Position numbers and translations under genes: made by a program. A DNA stretch of 64,000 nt from Henckelia pumila (lineage: Eukaryota; Streptophyta; Magnoliopsida; Lamiales; Gesneriaceae): contig NC_133123.1 in NCBI RefSeq assembly GCF_033568475.1, forward strand, positions 191,242,821-191,306,820, in the 5' to 3' direction. Under the pieces are notes generated by a model. It had not been told where the DNA came from. It did not search any database and was given only the letters and a program-made list of their open reading frames with translations. Positions 35,730 to 47,446 of the stretch are shown in pieces (the first letter of the stretch is position 1; each line of letters begins with the position of its first letter).

Positions 35730-37137
35730 TTGATTCAATTTATTGTGCACTAATATTTTTACCAAGTGATCTTGATTTTGATTTAGAATTTTTATTTTTA
35801 TTGTCTATTTATTATTATCATTATTTTTGGATTAATTTATTTTGTTTTGTCTATGTCTGCAGTTTATTCACAGATCTTAAAGTTTTGAAAGTGCAGATGC
35901 AGTCGGGCTGAGGACTATAAACTAAGCGCTGCTTGGGAGGCAACTCAAGAGTTTTTAGTATTATTTATTTATTATGTTTATTTGAGTTTTATGTAATTAC
36001 TTCTTAAATTTTTGTCCCTCGTCATTTTTTTTAGGTTGTGTAGAGATGAAGTTTGGTGGTGTTACCCATACTATATCCCCAATGCGCTACAAATTACGAT
36101 GAAAAAAATGACGACTACTGATGGTCGTTGTCACAGGTACGTGTATTCCTCTGCTATTTAATTTGTTTATTTTACATTGAGGACAATGCACATTTTAAGT
36201 TTGGGGGGATGTGTGAAGTTTGAAAATTATGAATTTTTTTTTATGAGTTAGTGTGATTTAAATGCATGATGTGTAATTGTTTTGGCTTATGATGAAAATA
36301 ATTTTTGGTGTTAAAAATGTTAATGTTAGCTATATTTAATCTTGAGTTCCCACCCATATGCACTATGCCTTGATTGTCTAGACTCTAGTGGTTAGAGAAG
36401 CTTTGTGATATTGTAAGTGAATTGGATGATTTGATTCTTAACTTTGGTGATTTATGCTTGAAACTGAGGTAGACTTCTACGAGCTTAGAAATGATTTAGG
36501 CATTAAAATATAAAAAAATTAATAATAAATCCATCCGGGTCATTGATAAGGAATTGAAATCCTAATTCCCTTGTCCTTGGCTAAGTATGCAGAATAAATG
36601 GGGTTGCAAAAGTGAAAAAAAATTAATTTTTGTTAAAACAAACTCCATCCGGCTCTGTAAAGGGATTGAAATTCTAATCACCAATCCATGGCTAAGTTTG
36701 CGGAAAAAATGGGGTTGATGCTCCATCCGGGCTATAGACGAGAGGATTGAAATCCGAATCCTATCTTTAGTTATAGCTAAGTTTGCGGGTAATTTATGGG
36801 GCTAAAATAAAATTAGGTGCAAAATCCAGCGATGTTATGAAAATCTTTGATATAACTTGAAAAGTCCTTTTTATCCTAGTGAGTAGAAAGTTGAACATGG
36901 TGGAGAGTGTTTTGAAACTAGAGAGCGGAGTTGATGATTCTATGAAACAAACTTGTTGCACTAGTGTATCGAAAGCGAGGAGGATAGACAAGATTGGTGA
37001 ATCACACACACACGAGAACTCTTGAGAAAATTAGCGGACATGTGTATTTAATCTTGGAATGTAAAAATTCGGAGGCCAACTATATTACTCATTATTGTTA
37101 TGCTCGAAACTAGCAAAAGTTTAAGTTTTGGAGAATT

Positions 37138-38620
37138 TAATAAGTGCATTTTATGCAGTTAATTTATATATGATTTGAATTGACTTTTGTGATGTATCGG
37201 GTGGGTATTATGAATATTTTTTTTTTGTTTTTGTGAGTTGCAAGAATTTGCGCGAAAGTAGCAAGAAGAAGCGGAATGATGAATTATGCAGCAGCAACTT
37301 CAGAAAATTACTGGGAATTATTGAAGAATCAAAATCCAATCTCCACAGTTCTTATTCAAGTTTAAGATGTTTTGAAGTTGGTGTCAAAATTTCAGCTCAA
37401 TCCGACGGTTAGTTTGGGAGATATAATTTTTTGAAAATTGTCACGCGTTGCAGAATTCCTCATGCGAGAGGAAGGAGCGCCCGCGCCGTCCCTGGACTTG
37501 AAAAGAAGTGTAAATTTGAGGCTCAGGCGCACTCTCGCCACTCTATTGCGCGCCCGCGCCGCTCTGTGCGAGAAATTGGCAGATTTTTGCAACTTTAAAA
37601 CTCTCGATTTGTCGGGCTTCGAGGACATATAAAAGGGACTTCAAGGAAACAATCAAGGGGAGAGCCGCCGCACAACAACACACACAAATTTGAGAGATTT
37701 GAGAAGAGAAGTAGAGATACCCAAACAAGAGAACCACACAACTACGCATTCAAGTAGGCTTGAGACATGGATTTGAGACGTGAGAGCGAATGAAAAGGGA
37801 TAATCGAATCACACGACAGAGGAAATTCATCTGGGGACGGAGAATCAACTCTACTCTGTGATTTTTATTATTTTCCTTGATTTATGATGAGATTTTTGGA
37901 TATGTCTATGTGTTTGATTATTTCATTATAAACTTATTAGTTGTTTCTAGATATTGACGGATCTTTATTGGAGTTTCATGTTTTGACTATTATTTTGCCT
38001 ACTATTATTTGTTCTTAACAATTTATTTGTGTATTCTTGATTTGATTGTCTTTCAATTACTTGATCACTAATTGAATTGTTATATTTATTTGAAATCTGG
38101 CGCTCGGGAGAGGAGATTTTGAATAGGATCATAGGAAACACAACCTAGGATTTTTGTAGAGTCGGGAGGCTTAAAAGTTCCTTTGAGGTCATTGAAAGAG
38201 AACCATAGAATTTGATAAATTATTTTGTTGTTTGATTTCTGATAGGGATATCGAAATTAGCATTAGAATAATAACATTTACTCGGTGCTCGGGAGAGGCA
38301 GTAAATAACAATTAAGGGTTCTTGGCCTATAAATTGGAATAGATGATATAATCAATTGATATAATTTGCATGAATGAAAATCGAGTGATATCTTGTATCT
38401 AGAACCCGTATCATATCGTGTACCCAAAGCCATCCTTAAAATTATAGATTTATTTTATTTTATTGAATTTTAAACTTTGATTTTCTGAACAAAGTTGAGA
38501 TTATTTTAATTACAGTATTTAGTGTGAATATAAATTTTCAATCCTAGTGTGAACGATACTCTACTCATCGTATATTAAAACTTGACACCGTGCACTTGCG
38601 GGCACAAAAATATCGCAACA
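37138..38620 (+). repeat. 3' LTR of element C
   Basis: Starts TAATAAGTGCATTTT and ends TCGCAACA. Compared with the 5' LTR it lacks about one GC-rich repeat unit near 37478 and about 14 bases near 37615. These indels and scattered substitutions make C look older than A. Confidence 0.87.
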
Positions 38621-41263
38621 GCTCCTGTTCTGTTTGTTCGTAAGAAGGATGGTTCTATGCGGCTCTGTATTGACTACCGTCAACTGAATCAAGCAATGGT
38701 AAAGAACAGGTATCATTTACCCCAAATAAATGACCTTTTTGATCAGCTGCAGGGTTCTTCTGTCTATTCAAAGATTGATATGAGGTCAGGTTATCATCAG
38801 CTGAGAGTGCGAGAGGAAAATGTTCCTAAGACCGCATTCAGAATGAGGTATGGTCATTTCGAGTTTATAGTCATGCCATTTGGTATGACTAACGATCCAG
38901 CAATTTTTATGGGTTTGATGAACCGTATCTTTCAGCGCTATTTGGATGAGTTTGTTATTATCTTCATCGATGATATTCTTATCTATTCGAAGGACCATAC
39001 TGACCATGCAGAGAATTTGAGGATCGTCTTACAGATTTTGCGAGTTGAGCAGTTGTTTGCCAAGCTATCCAAGTGTGAATTCTGGTTGGATCGAGTTGTC
39101 TTTCTCGATCATATTATTTCTGGAGATGGGATGTCTGTCGATCCCAGCAAGATTGAAGCGATTAAGAATTGGCCTAGACCAACATCAGTGCCTGAGATCC
39201 GAAGCTTTATGGGTTTAGCTGGTTATTATCGCTGATTCATCGAGGGATTCTCGTCTATTGCCAAGCCGATTACCAAGCTGACTCAGAAGAATGTGCCTTT
39301 TATCTGGACTGCAGATTGTGAGGCTATATTTATTGATCTGAATAGGAGACTGACCAGTGCTCCGATTCCTTCCATTCCAAAAGGTACCGAAGGTTTTACC
39401 GTGTATTGCGATGCTTCTAACCGAGGCTTGGGATGTGTTCTTATGCAGCATAAGAACGTGATAGCTTATGCATTGAGGCAGCTGAAGCCACATGAGACTC
39501 GTTATCTGGTTCATAATCTGGAACTCGCTGCGATCGTATTTCCTTTGAAGATCTGGCTTCACTATCTTTATGGTGAGTCTTTCAAGATCTTTTTTGACCA
39601 TAAGAGCCTTAAATACTTGTTTTCACAGGCAGAGCTGAATATGAGACAGAGGAGATGGTTAGATATGTTGAAGGATTTCGACTGTGAAATCAAGTATTAT
39701 CCGGGAAATTCGAATGAAGTTGCAGATGCCTTGAGCCGAAAGCTTTGTTCTTTATCTCTTTATACTATCGGTGTTTCTCAGTTGATCGATGATTGTTGCA
39801 CTTCTGGTTTAGAGTTTGAAACAGATAGGAAGCCTATCAGGGTATTTGCTATTCAAGCCGAGCCAGAGTTATTTATTTTGATCAAAGAAGCACAGAAGTC
39901 TGATCCGAGCACTCAGATTTCAGTAGAGAAATTCAGATCTGGGAATCAGTCTAAATTCCAGGTTAGAAATGATGTTTTGTTTGTGAATAACCTTATTGTT
40001 GTGCCTGATATATCAGAGTTGAGACAGCGTATTCTCCGAGAGGCTCATTGCAGTCGGTTCAGTGTTCATCCTGGAGGTCGGAAGATGTACAATGATATGA
40101 AGAACCAGTTTTGGTGGAAAAGGATGAAGAGCGATGTTGCTAGATTTATATCTCTATGTTTGAACTGTCAGCAGGTGAAAGCAGAGAGGAAGCGATCGGG
40201 AGGTCTGTTGCACAGTCTATCTGTTCCTGAATGGAAGTGAGATCACATTTCTATGGATTTCGTCACGAAGCTACCGCGATCTGTTTGAGGATGCGATGCT
40301 ATTTGGGTAGTGATCGACAGATTGACGAAGTCTGCATGTTTTATCCCGTACAGGATGACGTATCGTCACGATCAGATGGCTGAGTTATATGTTAGCAGCG
40401 TTGTGAGATTGCACGGCGTGCCAAAGTCGATCATTTCAGACCGAGACCCTAGATTTACTTCGCACTTTTGGCACAGTCTTCAGGAGGCACTGAGTACTTG
40501 ATTGCATCTGAGTACTGCTTATCATCCTCAGATCGATGGACAGTCAGAGCGAACAATCCAGACGTTAGAGGATATTCTTCGAGCAGTAGTGCTAGACTTT
40601 GGCACTAGTTGGCAGGATTCTTTGCCTCTTGTCGAGTTTTCTTACAACAATAGTTTCCAAGCGAGTATCGGTATGGTGCCTTTTGAGGCTTTGTACGGTA
40701 AGAAGTACCGATCTCCTTTGTTTTGGGACGATTTGTCCGAGTCAACTGATTTGGGACCGGATATGCTTCGAGATATGGCAGAGCAAGTAAAGATCATTCA
40801 GTCAAGAATGAAGTCAGCTCAGGATAGACAGTCTAAGTATGCGAATATCAGGCGTAGACCTTTGAGTTTCGAGCAGGAAGACCGAGTTTTCCTTAAGATT
40901 TCTCCTTTCAAAGGCACTGTTAGATTTGGAAAGAGAGAGAAGTTATCTCCGAGATTCATCGAACCGTATGAGATTCTCGAGAATCTAGGCGATCTTGCCT
41001 ATAGGCTTGCACTTCCTCCGTCTTTATTCGGTATTCACGACGTTTTTCACATCTCTATGTTGCGGAAATATCATCCAGATCCTTCTCATATTCTTCAGCC
41101 TGATGAGGCCGAGTTGGACGAGACTCTAAGCTACTTTGAGCGACCGATTCAGATCCTTGATCGAAAGGAGAAGCAGCTCAGAACCAAGTTGATTCCTTTG
41201 GTGAAAGTGCAGTGGAGCCGTCACGGAGTCGAGGAAGCGATTTGGGAGACAGAAGCTGACATG

Positions 41264-41550
41264 TACTACAAGAAAAACGGCTAAAGACAACGCTTTTTTC
41301 GCGTTGTTAATGTCCCCAAAAAAGCGTTGTCTTAGCCAGTGTTTTAAAAGACCACTCTCAAAGACAACGCGAAAAACGCGTTGTCGTATCTAAAAAAGAC
41401 AACGTTTTTTAAGCGTTGTCTTTTATAAAAAGCGTTGTCGTTTCTGGAAAAGACAACGCTTTTTAAGCGTCGTTGTATCTGAAAAAGACAACGCTTAAAA
41501 CAGCGTTGTCTTTTCTGGTAAAGACAACGCTTAAAAAAAGCGTTGTCTTT
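41264..41550. repeat. CACTA left subterminal array
   Basis: About eight copies of AAGACAACGC or its complement GCGTTGTCTT, arranged as back-to-back palindromes separated by 4-8 A/T bases; probable transposase binding sites. The right-end counterpart is at 47060-47300, with more diverged copies (AAGACAACACTTTT, GTGTTGTCTT). Confidence 0.85.
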
Positions 41551-41929
41551 ATTCAAATAAAAAACAAAAAAAAATTTAATTCACAAATTTTTAATATTAT
41601 AAATCACTCAAAATTCAAAAATTTGTAAAATAAAATTTAATATAGAATCTTCCAATATTATAAATCATTCAAATATAAAAATAATCAAATTATAAATTAA
41701 TGAACACTAGAAAAAAACTATGCATTAATCTCGAAAAACTTTGATTCCTTCCTTCAGCACATGTTAGCGTCCCAAGCTTTCATAAAAGCCGCAACAATCT
41801 CTTTTCCTTTAATTTGTATCTCCATACTATAAATTATTAAAAATAAAAACAAACATAAAACAAATATGAATAGATTAAAATGAAAAGTAAAAGCAAACAC
41901 ATATTTGGCAGCAAATAACATGAACTACG

Positions 41930-42096
41930 AATTACGAAATTCAAGCCACAAGTTGCTAAAAATGAATGGTTGAACAAATTATAATGGATATATCATTACA
42001 AGAAGCATTCGTTCTGGACAATGAATGGTCGAACAAATTCAAGCCACAAGTTGCTTAAGGATATATCATTACAAGAAGCATTCGTTCTGGACAATT
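41930..42096. repeat. 74-bp imperfect tandem duplication in the CACTA interior
   Basis: The block ATTCAAGCCACAAGTTGCT..., GAATGGT.GAACAAATT and GGATATATCATTACAAGAAG...CTGGACAAT is present twice in a row. No coding meaning recognised. The stretches 41551-41930 and 42097-43461 show no further structure. Confidence 0.75.
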
Positions 42097-43461
42097 CCAC
42101 AAGAATCTGGCAAGAAAGATAGATGCTGAATTTGAGACTTGGTATCACCACTGACATGAAAATTTGGATTCTACAAGAAAATCTATACTTTATTGCCTTA
42201 AAGATGGATGGTTATTCAAGTTGAGCGCGTATCCAACTCAATGTTCCATGGTTTCATCTAGCATTGTTTTATAATGTAACACCTGGGTATCCAACATATT
42301 TGAGTTGTACAAGTAAAAATGGTTTGACTAAGGCACCAAATGAGTAATTTCACTGAAGTCCATTTTGTCAGATTCTATGATAAATAAATTTTCATAATTT
42401 GACAAGAGATCAAAGAAATTTAAGGAATATTTATATAAAATATGGAAATATCTAGGATTCACGGTAAAGAAACGAAGAGCAAGAGCTACAACATGCTCAA
42501 TTTCAATTTATGATTCCGAGTAAAAGATTTAAAAATTAGCTAGAGAAAGTGAAGCCTCCAGATAGCGAAGAAAATTACATATCAAGAAAAATCAAACCAT
42601 GACAAAAACTTGTCTTTGGTCAAACAAAATTCGGATTACATCTGTATCAACAAAAGTGAAAGGAAAAAGTATTTTTTCCGCAGATGTTGCAACAATTTTT
42701 TACTAATTTGAATTGTGAAATCTAAAACAAAATATAATATTTATAGTGTAAAGTTAAATGAACTCAAATTTTCAAAGGAAACTGACAGGTCCAATTATGC
42801 ATAAAAACACGGCATGAAAGGGAAAGAAAAGGAGAGTAAATAGTGATGAAGCAGGTCCAATTATGGATTGATATGAATAAATAGGATTTTTATGAATAAA
42901 TAGGATTCTCAACGGCTATTTTTTCTTCCTGCATGCAACCAATTGGGTCGAAATGAGACTCACAGATACGTATGAAAATCTGATGTGAATCAACTTTCAT
43001 AAAGCTAAATCACGCTAAATCACTGGACTTATCGAAAATATTCCAAATTTGAACAGATAGGATGATGATAAGCAATAAATTTTTGAATTATTACATAGAG
43101 AATGTGGATACAGATCATTTCTCTGTTCAGTAGAAGTGTGACATGATTGAGGCTAAGGATGAAGAAAAATCTACAGAACTTGAAATCCAACCTCCAAAGA
43201 GAAGAATTTTAAAGGCTCTGGAGTCTCTTGTTTTTAACAAACAAATGTTCCATTCTAATTTAACCAGTATTCTGTTCGAATAGGAAGAATACAACGTTTC
43301 TTTACTTCTTGGAAGCACAAAAATTCATGACAAAATAGATGTTACTGCAATGGAACAGGCAACATCGATCTTCTTATCCTACTTTATTTATCATAGGCAA
43401 CTTTCATTCTCATCCAGACAGAGGAAACCTGAGAAAAGTGAAAAAAATATTGTATGACTCA

Positions 43462-44070
43462 CATATTTTGAAGGCAGTCCTTCTAGTGTGGGTTTTAGTC
43501 TCGAATTAACTGCTTCAAGCTTTGTGGACAGAAACTAGAGCATCCCCATTACGACGAGAGGAAAAACGTGTAAGAACAAGTCAATTGGATAAACTACACA
43601 TGATGCAAGATAAGAAAGATACCTCAACTTGTTGCTGTAATGACTGAATGTAGTTAGTTATCTCATCAAGAACAAGAGCTTTTCCAATAACCTGAATAGA
43701 TGAAAAATTTAATCACACACATCAAACACTAGATGATAATAAAATCAAACACGGACACCATATAAAAACCAGCATCCGGATTTTGTGATAAGACCAGTAC
43801 TACACATTTCTCCTAAAAAATCATGTAGAAAAGTGGAAAAACCTTGTTAGATCCAGGAACAAAGCCTTGCAGGATCTTCATCCTCTCACTGATCTTTTCT
43901 CTCCGGGCCTAAAAATGAAAACTGTCCATTACAAACAAAATTCTTGATAATATGAGTGCATATATTTCGAAACATTCGACGCATATATATATATATATAT
44001 ATACCCTTTCATCTAGACTGTGGCTGTCAGTAGCTTGACCCCTTCTTGCTCTAACATGTATGTAACCTTT

Positions 44071-44117
<47 letters not shown>

Positions 44118-44305
44118 CTTTCATCTAGACTGTGGCTGTCAGTAGCTTGACCCCTTCTTGCTCTAACATGTATGTAACCTTTAGGTGGTTCAGGTTTACT
44201 CTTCTTTTCATCTAGTTTTATGCCGGTACCCGAATTTCGGTTCATTGAGTCCCCATTTCCATCTTTATATCCTGATGCTAACATTTGTTTGCCTTTGAAC
44301 TTATT
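43462..44305 (-). pseudogene. Captured bHLH transcription factor fragment (BEE/CIB-like), four exons
   Basis: Four exons with consensus splice borders on the minus strand: about 44305-44117, 43908-43843 (66 bp), 43691-43623 (69 bp) and 43534-43462. In order they encode KGYIHVRARRGQATDSHSLD with the basic region, then ARREKISERMKILQGFVPGS (helix 1), then GKALVLDEITNYIQSLQQQV (helix 2), then LSTKLEAVNSRLKPTLEGLP. This is the classic plant bHLH domain of the BEE/BPE/CIB group, which binds E-box DNA as dimers. The usual AER of the basic region reads DER. Introns are kept, so capture was from genomic DNA and not from mRNA. Upstream activation and downstream C-terminal parts are absent. A 73-bp duplicate of the first exon's 3' end lies in intron 1 (44001-44073). 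Whether it is transcribed is unknown. Confidence 0.85.
44001..44185 (-). repeat. Duplicated exon end separated by (TA)n
   Basis: 44001-44073 and 44113-44185 match over about 73 bases, covering the codons for YIHVRARRGQATDSHSLDER and the donor site. TA tracts flank both copies, so replication slippage or unequal exchange at the microsatellite is the likely cause. A transcript could use either copy of the donor. Confidence 0.85.
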
Positions 44306-44382
44306 CTGTCGATGAGAAAATAATAGTGATCAGTCAATATGTAGCCAGCAACCCTCGAGTAAAGTTACTCAAATTTAACCCT

Positions 44383-44515
44383 AATGCTAACTGAGTTGGA
44401 CAGTTGGTTGAGTGCATGAAACTTGGGGCTAAGGTCTTAAGTTTGAATCCCACCAAAGTCTTATATGTTGCAGTCTTCTATAGGTTTATCTTATATGTGT
44501 CTTTACGCCTCCAAA
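44383..44515 (+). mobile_element. tRNA-derived SINE inside the CACTA element
   Basis: Box-A-like TTGGACAGTTGGTTGAGTGC and box-B-like AGTTTGAATCCC about 50 bases apart, followed by a T-rich, weakly conserved tail. It lies between the bHLH exons and the coiled-coil exons. Confidence 0.6.
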
Positions 44516-44573
44516 AAATAGTGACCACGGTTCCCCGCCAGTAAAAAATAGGATTCTCAACGGCTATTTTTTG

Positions 44574-46545
44574 GGAAAAAAGAGCATCAACTTCATTAAT
44601 GAGATGCTTACTGCCATTTTTTACCTTTTCCATCTCATCACGCACTACACTCAACTCTTCGCTGAGATCTCTTACAATATCCTCAGCTACATTAAGTTGG
44701 GCTTCAATTTCCTCAATCTTCTTTTGCTTATTCACTGATGCTGCTTCTGCTTTATGAACCTGAACAGTCGAGCAAATACATCAGCTAAATAAGTAAGACA
44801 AGACATAGGACTCATAGAGGAACGTGTATATGTGGGACAGAATGGTCACATTTGTATTTTTTAAAGCAACGACAACACATTCAAAAATCAGTTTTAGTCC
44901 AATAACCATTCACCGGTTATCAATTTTGGTCCTTTTCTCCAGAATTGTTAATTTTGCAGTTAATTGTTTCCCAAAAATCAAATAAGTTTCTAGTTTACAC
45001 TTGAAAAGCACGCGTCTTTAGAATATAACTCAAGCCCACAAATCAATTTTTGAATAGAGTACAATAGATTTTCACTCTGACATCAGAGTAGTACCCTCTA
45101 TATTTAAGATTCAGGAGCTTGCATTTGACAGCAATTATTTGTTAGCATCAACATGGTTACCCATGACACAATCACTGTCATTGTTTACGCTTCTAGCATT
45201 GGCCACAAAAACTTCACTTTTTGAACATCCAGTGGCTAAGAAACTCCTCTTCCAAAATTTTAATTAGCGTCATCTGAGCTGATAAGTGAAATTCATAACT
45301 GCAGGCGGGCTAAGATAAATCTTGCCATGATTAATAGAATAAATTGAACTGGCATTAACCTAACAGACTTTTTCAAAGACACAATCAATCACATCCACTT
45401 AAATTTTATCACTATTGGATGTTGTTGCTGACAGAGACTTCTGCATAGAGTGGCTCCATACTTCCTCTACTTCTGAAATGGTATCTTAAACTTAGAGCAT
45501 TGTCGGAGCATACCGAATGATTTAAAGCATGCTTCCCTCATTTCATTCTTGTGCATCTATGTATCAATACCGAACTGATCAGAACCATAATACTGATATA
45601 ATAGCGGCATGTGTTAAGTTATGTTGGCCTTATTCAGCATTTATTTTCAATTACTGTAGTTAAAATCATGAACTATAAGCTCTTCCATGAAGCCATGAAG
45701 GGAAATTTAAAAACAACAAAAAATAAAAGAAAAAAACTGATGGAACATTTTAGAAAATAGAGCAGTTATTCATTAGCTTTTTAATCTCATCAGACTATTC
45801 AACGGAAGAAGTGACAAGACTAAAATATTTCATGCACTGGATGACTAATAATTAAAATTAGAGACTAACATAAAAGGGGACCATATCAAATATGTTTCTG
45901 TTACGTGCAATGGAAGAATTAACTTAGACAAACTAATACTTCTGGCATTGTACAACCATAAAATAGATAAACTCCAACTTCAATACAGTATGTTGTTTAG
46001 TCTTTGTTGCATCAACCAACATAGGGTTCCAAAGCAGGTCGTTTTAGATATTAGCCAGATCAACAAAGAGAATAGGATATTTTGGACAATGTGACCGTGT
46101 TTTAATAAACAAAGGGAATCCATCAATCCATCTAAGGCACTAAAAGTAGTTGCAGCACAAGAGTCAAGAAGGAAGTGTTGACATCCTTACAACTTGCCAC
46201 TTGCTTCAAGCAAACTCTATTTGTTTTTTATTAAACTATTTCAAAGATCGAACAAAAACCTGATAAAGCAAATCGATATAGGAATACCAATTCATCAATA
46301 TGTTCCACCAACAAGATATTCAGAGAAAAGGAAGACCAAACTTAAAAATTTAACAGAACACAATCACCATTGCTCAATTCCAGTACCTATTCATGGGACC
46401 CATAAAAAATGACAGAACATTCAAACTTCAAATTCACCTTAGAATCCATCATTTTCTTGAGGCGCATCAACATCCGTAAGCCCTCCTCTTTTGCCACCTT
46501 CTACTCATGTTGATACCTCACTGCCTTCCTCTCGGAAGCTGTAAC
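44574..46545 (-). pseudogene. Captured coiled-coil protein gene fragment
   Basis: Two exons on the minus strand. The upstream one (about 46545-46438) encodes SERKAVRYQHE, a stop (46503-46501), then KVAKEEGLRMLMRLKKMMDS and ends at a GTGAAT donor. The downstream one (44759 to about 44574) starts at CAG/GTTCATAAAG and encodes KAEAASVNKQKKIEEIEAQL and then DIVRDLSEELSVVRDEMEKV, a heptad-rich coiled coil. The reading phase fits across the intron. It resembles a plant-specific Lys/Glu-rich coiled-coil family without a known function; I do not name it. The in-frame stop and abrupt 3' end show that it is not a complete gene. The leader-like stretch at 46771-47007 may be its original first exon. Confidence 0.65.
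45030..46430. other. CACTA interior between the coiled-coil exons
   Basis: AT-rich sequence with no exon recognised. It behaves as the long intron of the captured coiled-coil gene, possibly with later insertions. Confidence 0.4.
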
Positions 46546-47446
46546 CCTTCTTCCTTGTTTGCCTGACCAGCAAAGCTATTTCTCATTCCCATCTTAAAAC
46601 AATAATCAGCACCATAGACACTGACAATCGAAGATTGAACCCTAACACATCGCATCAAACAATCAAATGACTACTCCAAAAAATAGCGCATATAGACTAT
46701 CAACGGAGAGTAAAGCAAAAGCAAAGAAAATGAATAATCAAGTACCTATACATTCACATATTTCATATACTCAAAAAATGCATACCACTAAGGAGCGAGT
46801 GCGATCACTGTCACCAGGATCCACCAAGAAGGACACTAGGTTTTGTCGGAGATAACTTGAAAAATCGTCTGATGAATCGAGCAAGACCAGCAAAAATCGA
46901 GAGAAAAAGGAGAAATCAGGTTTTGAATTGAAAGAGTGAAAAAAAAGAAAGGGATCGGAGAAGAAAATCGAGAAGGGGTTTGGGAATTTTGGGGATCTGA
47001 TAAGCAAATAGTATTATTTATTTTTATTTTAAGTTTTATTTTAAATAAAAATAATAGTTGTTCTACAACACTTTTTAAAAAGCGTTGTAATACATAGGAA
47101 AAAAAATGCTAATAGACAACACTTTTAAAAGCGTTGTCTTTGATCCAAAAAAAAGCTTATAGACAACGTTTTTTAAAAAAAGTGTTGTCTTTGATTAATA
47201 AAAAATATATAACGACAATGCTTTTTCCTAAAAGCGTTGTCTTTTCAAAAAAGACAACACTTTTCATTAAAAGCGTTGTTTTTTAAGTGTTGTGTTTGTG
47301 CATTTTTGTTGTAGTGATGAGACAGCATTTTCCTGAGTTATTCGGATGACGTGAGTTCTTCTTACTGTCTTTTGTTCTTTATTCTATCTTATGTGATTGA
47401 TTCTTATTGATTTTGAGGACGAAATCTCTACTTAGAGGGGGAGAAT

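Larger units (their letters stand above)
34190..38620 (+). mobile_element. Element C: non-autonomous Athila/Tat-like LTR element
   Basis: Inserted in B with GCTCC duplicated at 34185-34189 and 38621-38625. 5' LTR 34190-35705 (TGATAAGTGCATTTT to TCGCAACA), primer site, 1.43 kb internal region, 3' LTR 37138-38620. The internal region encodes no gag or pol. It keeps two motifs familiar from Athila/Tat-type elements: AAGCGCTGCTTGGGAGGCAA (35925) and CATTGAGGACAATGCAC...TTTAAGTTTGGGGGG (36176-36209). It must have used proteins of another element to move. Confidence 0.88.
41261..47319 (-). mobile_element. Pack-type CACTA transposon carrying host gene fragments
   Basis: Element 41264-47316 (6,053 bp) with ends TACTACAAGAAAAACGG and (minus) CACTACAACAAAAATGC, flanked by ATG on both sides. 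Copy A of the retrotransposon shows the uninterrupted site with a single ATG. Both ends carry arrays of the palindromic unit AAGACAACGC-TTTT-GCGTTGTCTT (41285-41550 and 47060-47300). These are the terminal and subterminal marks of En/Spm (CACTA). No transposase frame was found. The interior holds minus-strand exons of a bHLH gene and a coiled-coil protein gene, plus a SINE. The strand given is that of the captured exons. Confidence 0.88.
34092..47349 (+). pseudogene. Element B pol, 5'-truncated and split twice
   Basis: The surviving coding pieces are 34092-34189, 38621-41263 and 47317-47349. They cover reverse transcriptase from the [10 protein letters not shown] segment through [10 protein letters not shown] and FIDD, RNase H ([10 protein letters not shown]), the integrase zinc finger and core, and the tail ending QHFPELFG. 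Besides the two insertions, in-frame stops lie at 39233-39235, 40238-40240, 40286-40288 and 40499-40501. Three read TGA where an Arg codon stands in copy A and one where A has TGG. All fit C-to-T change on one or the other strand. The element cannot supply its own proteins. Confidence 0.9.
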
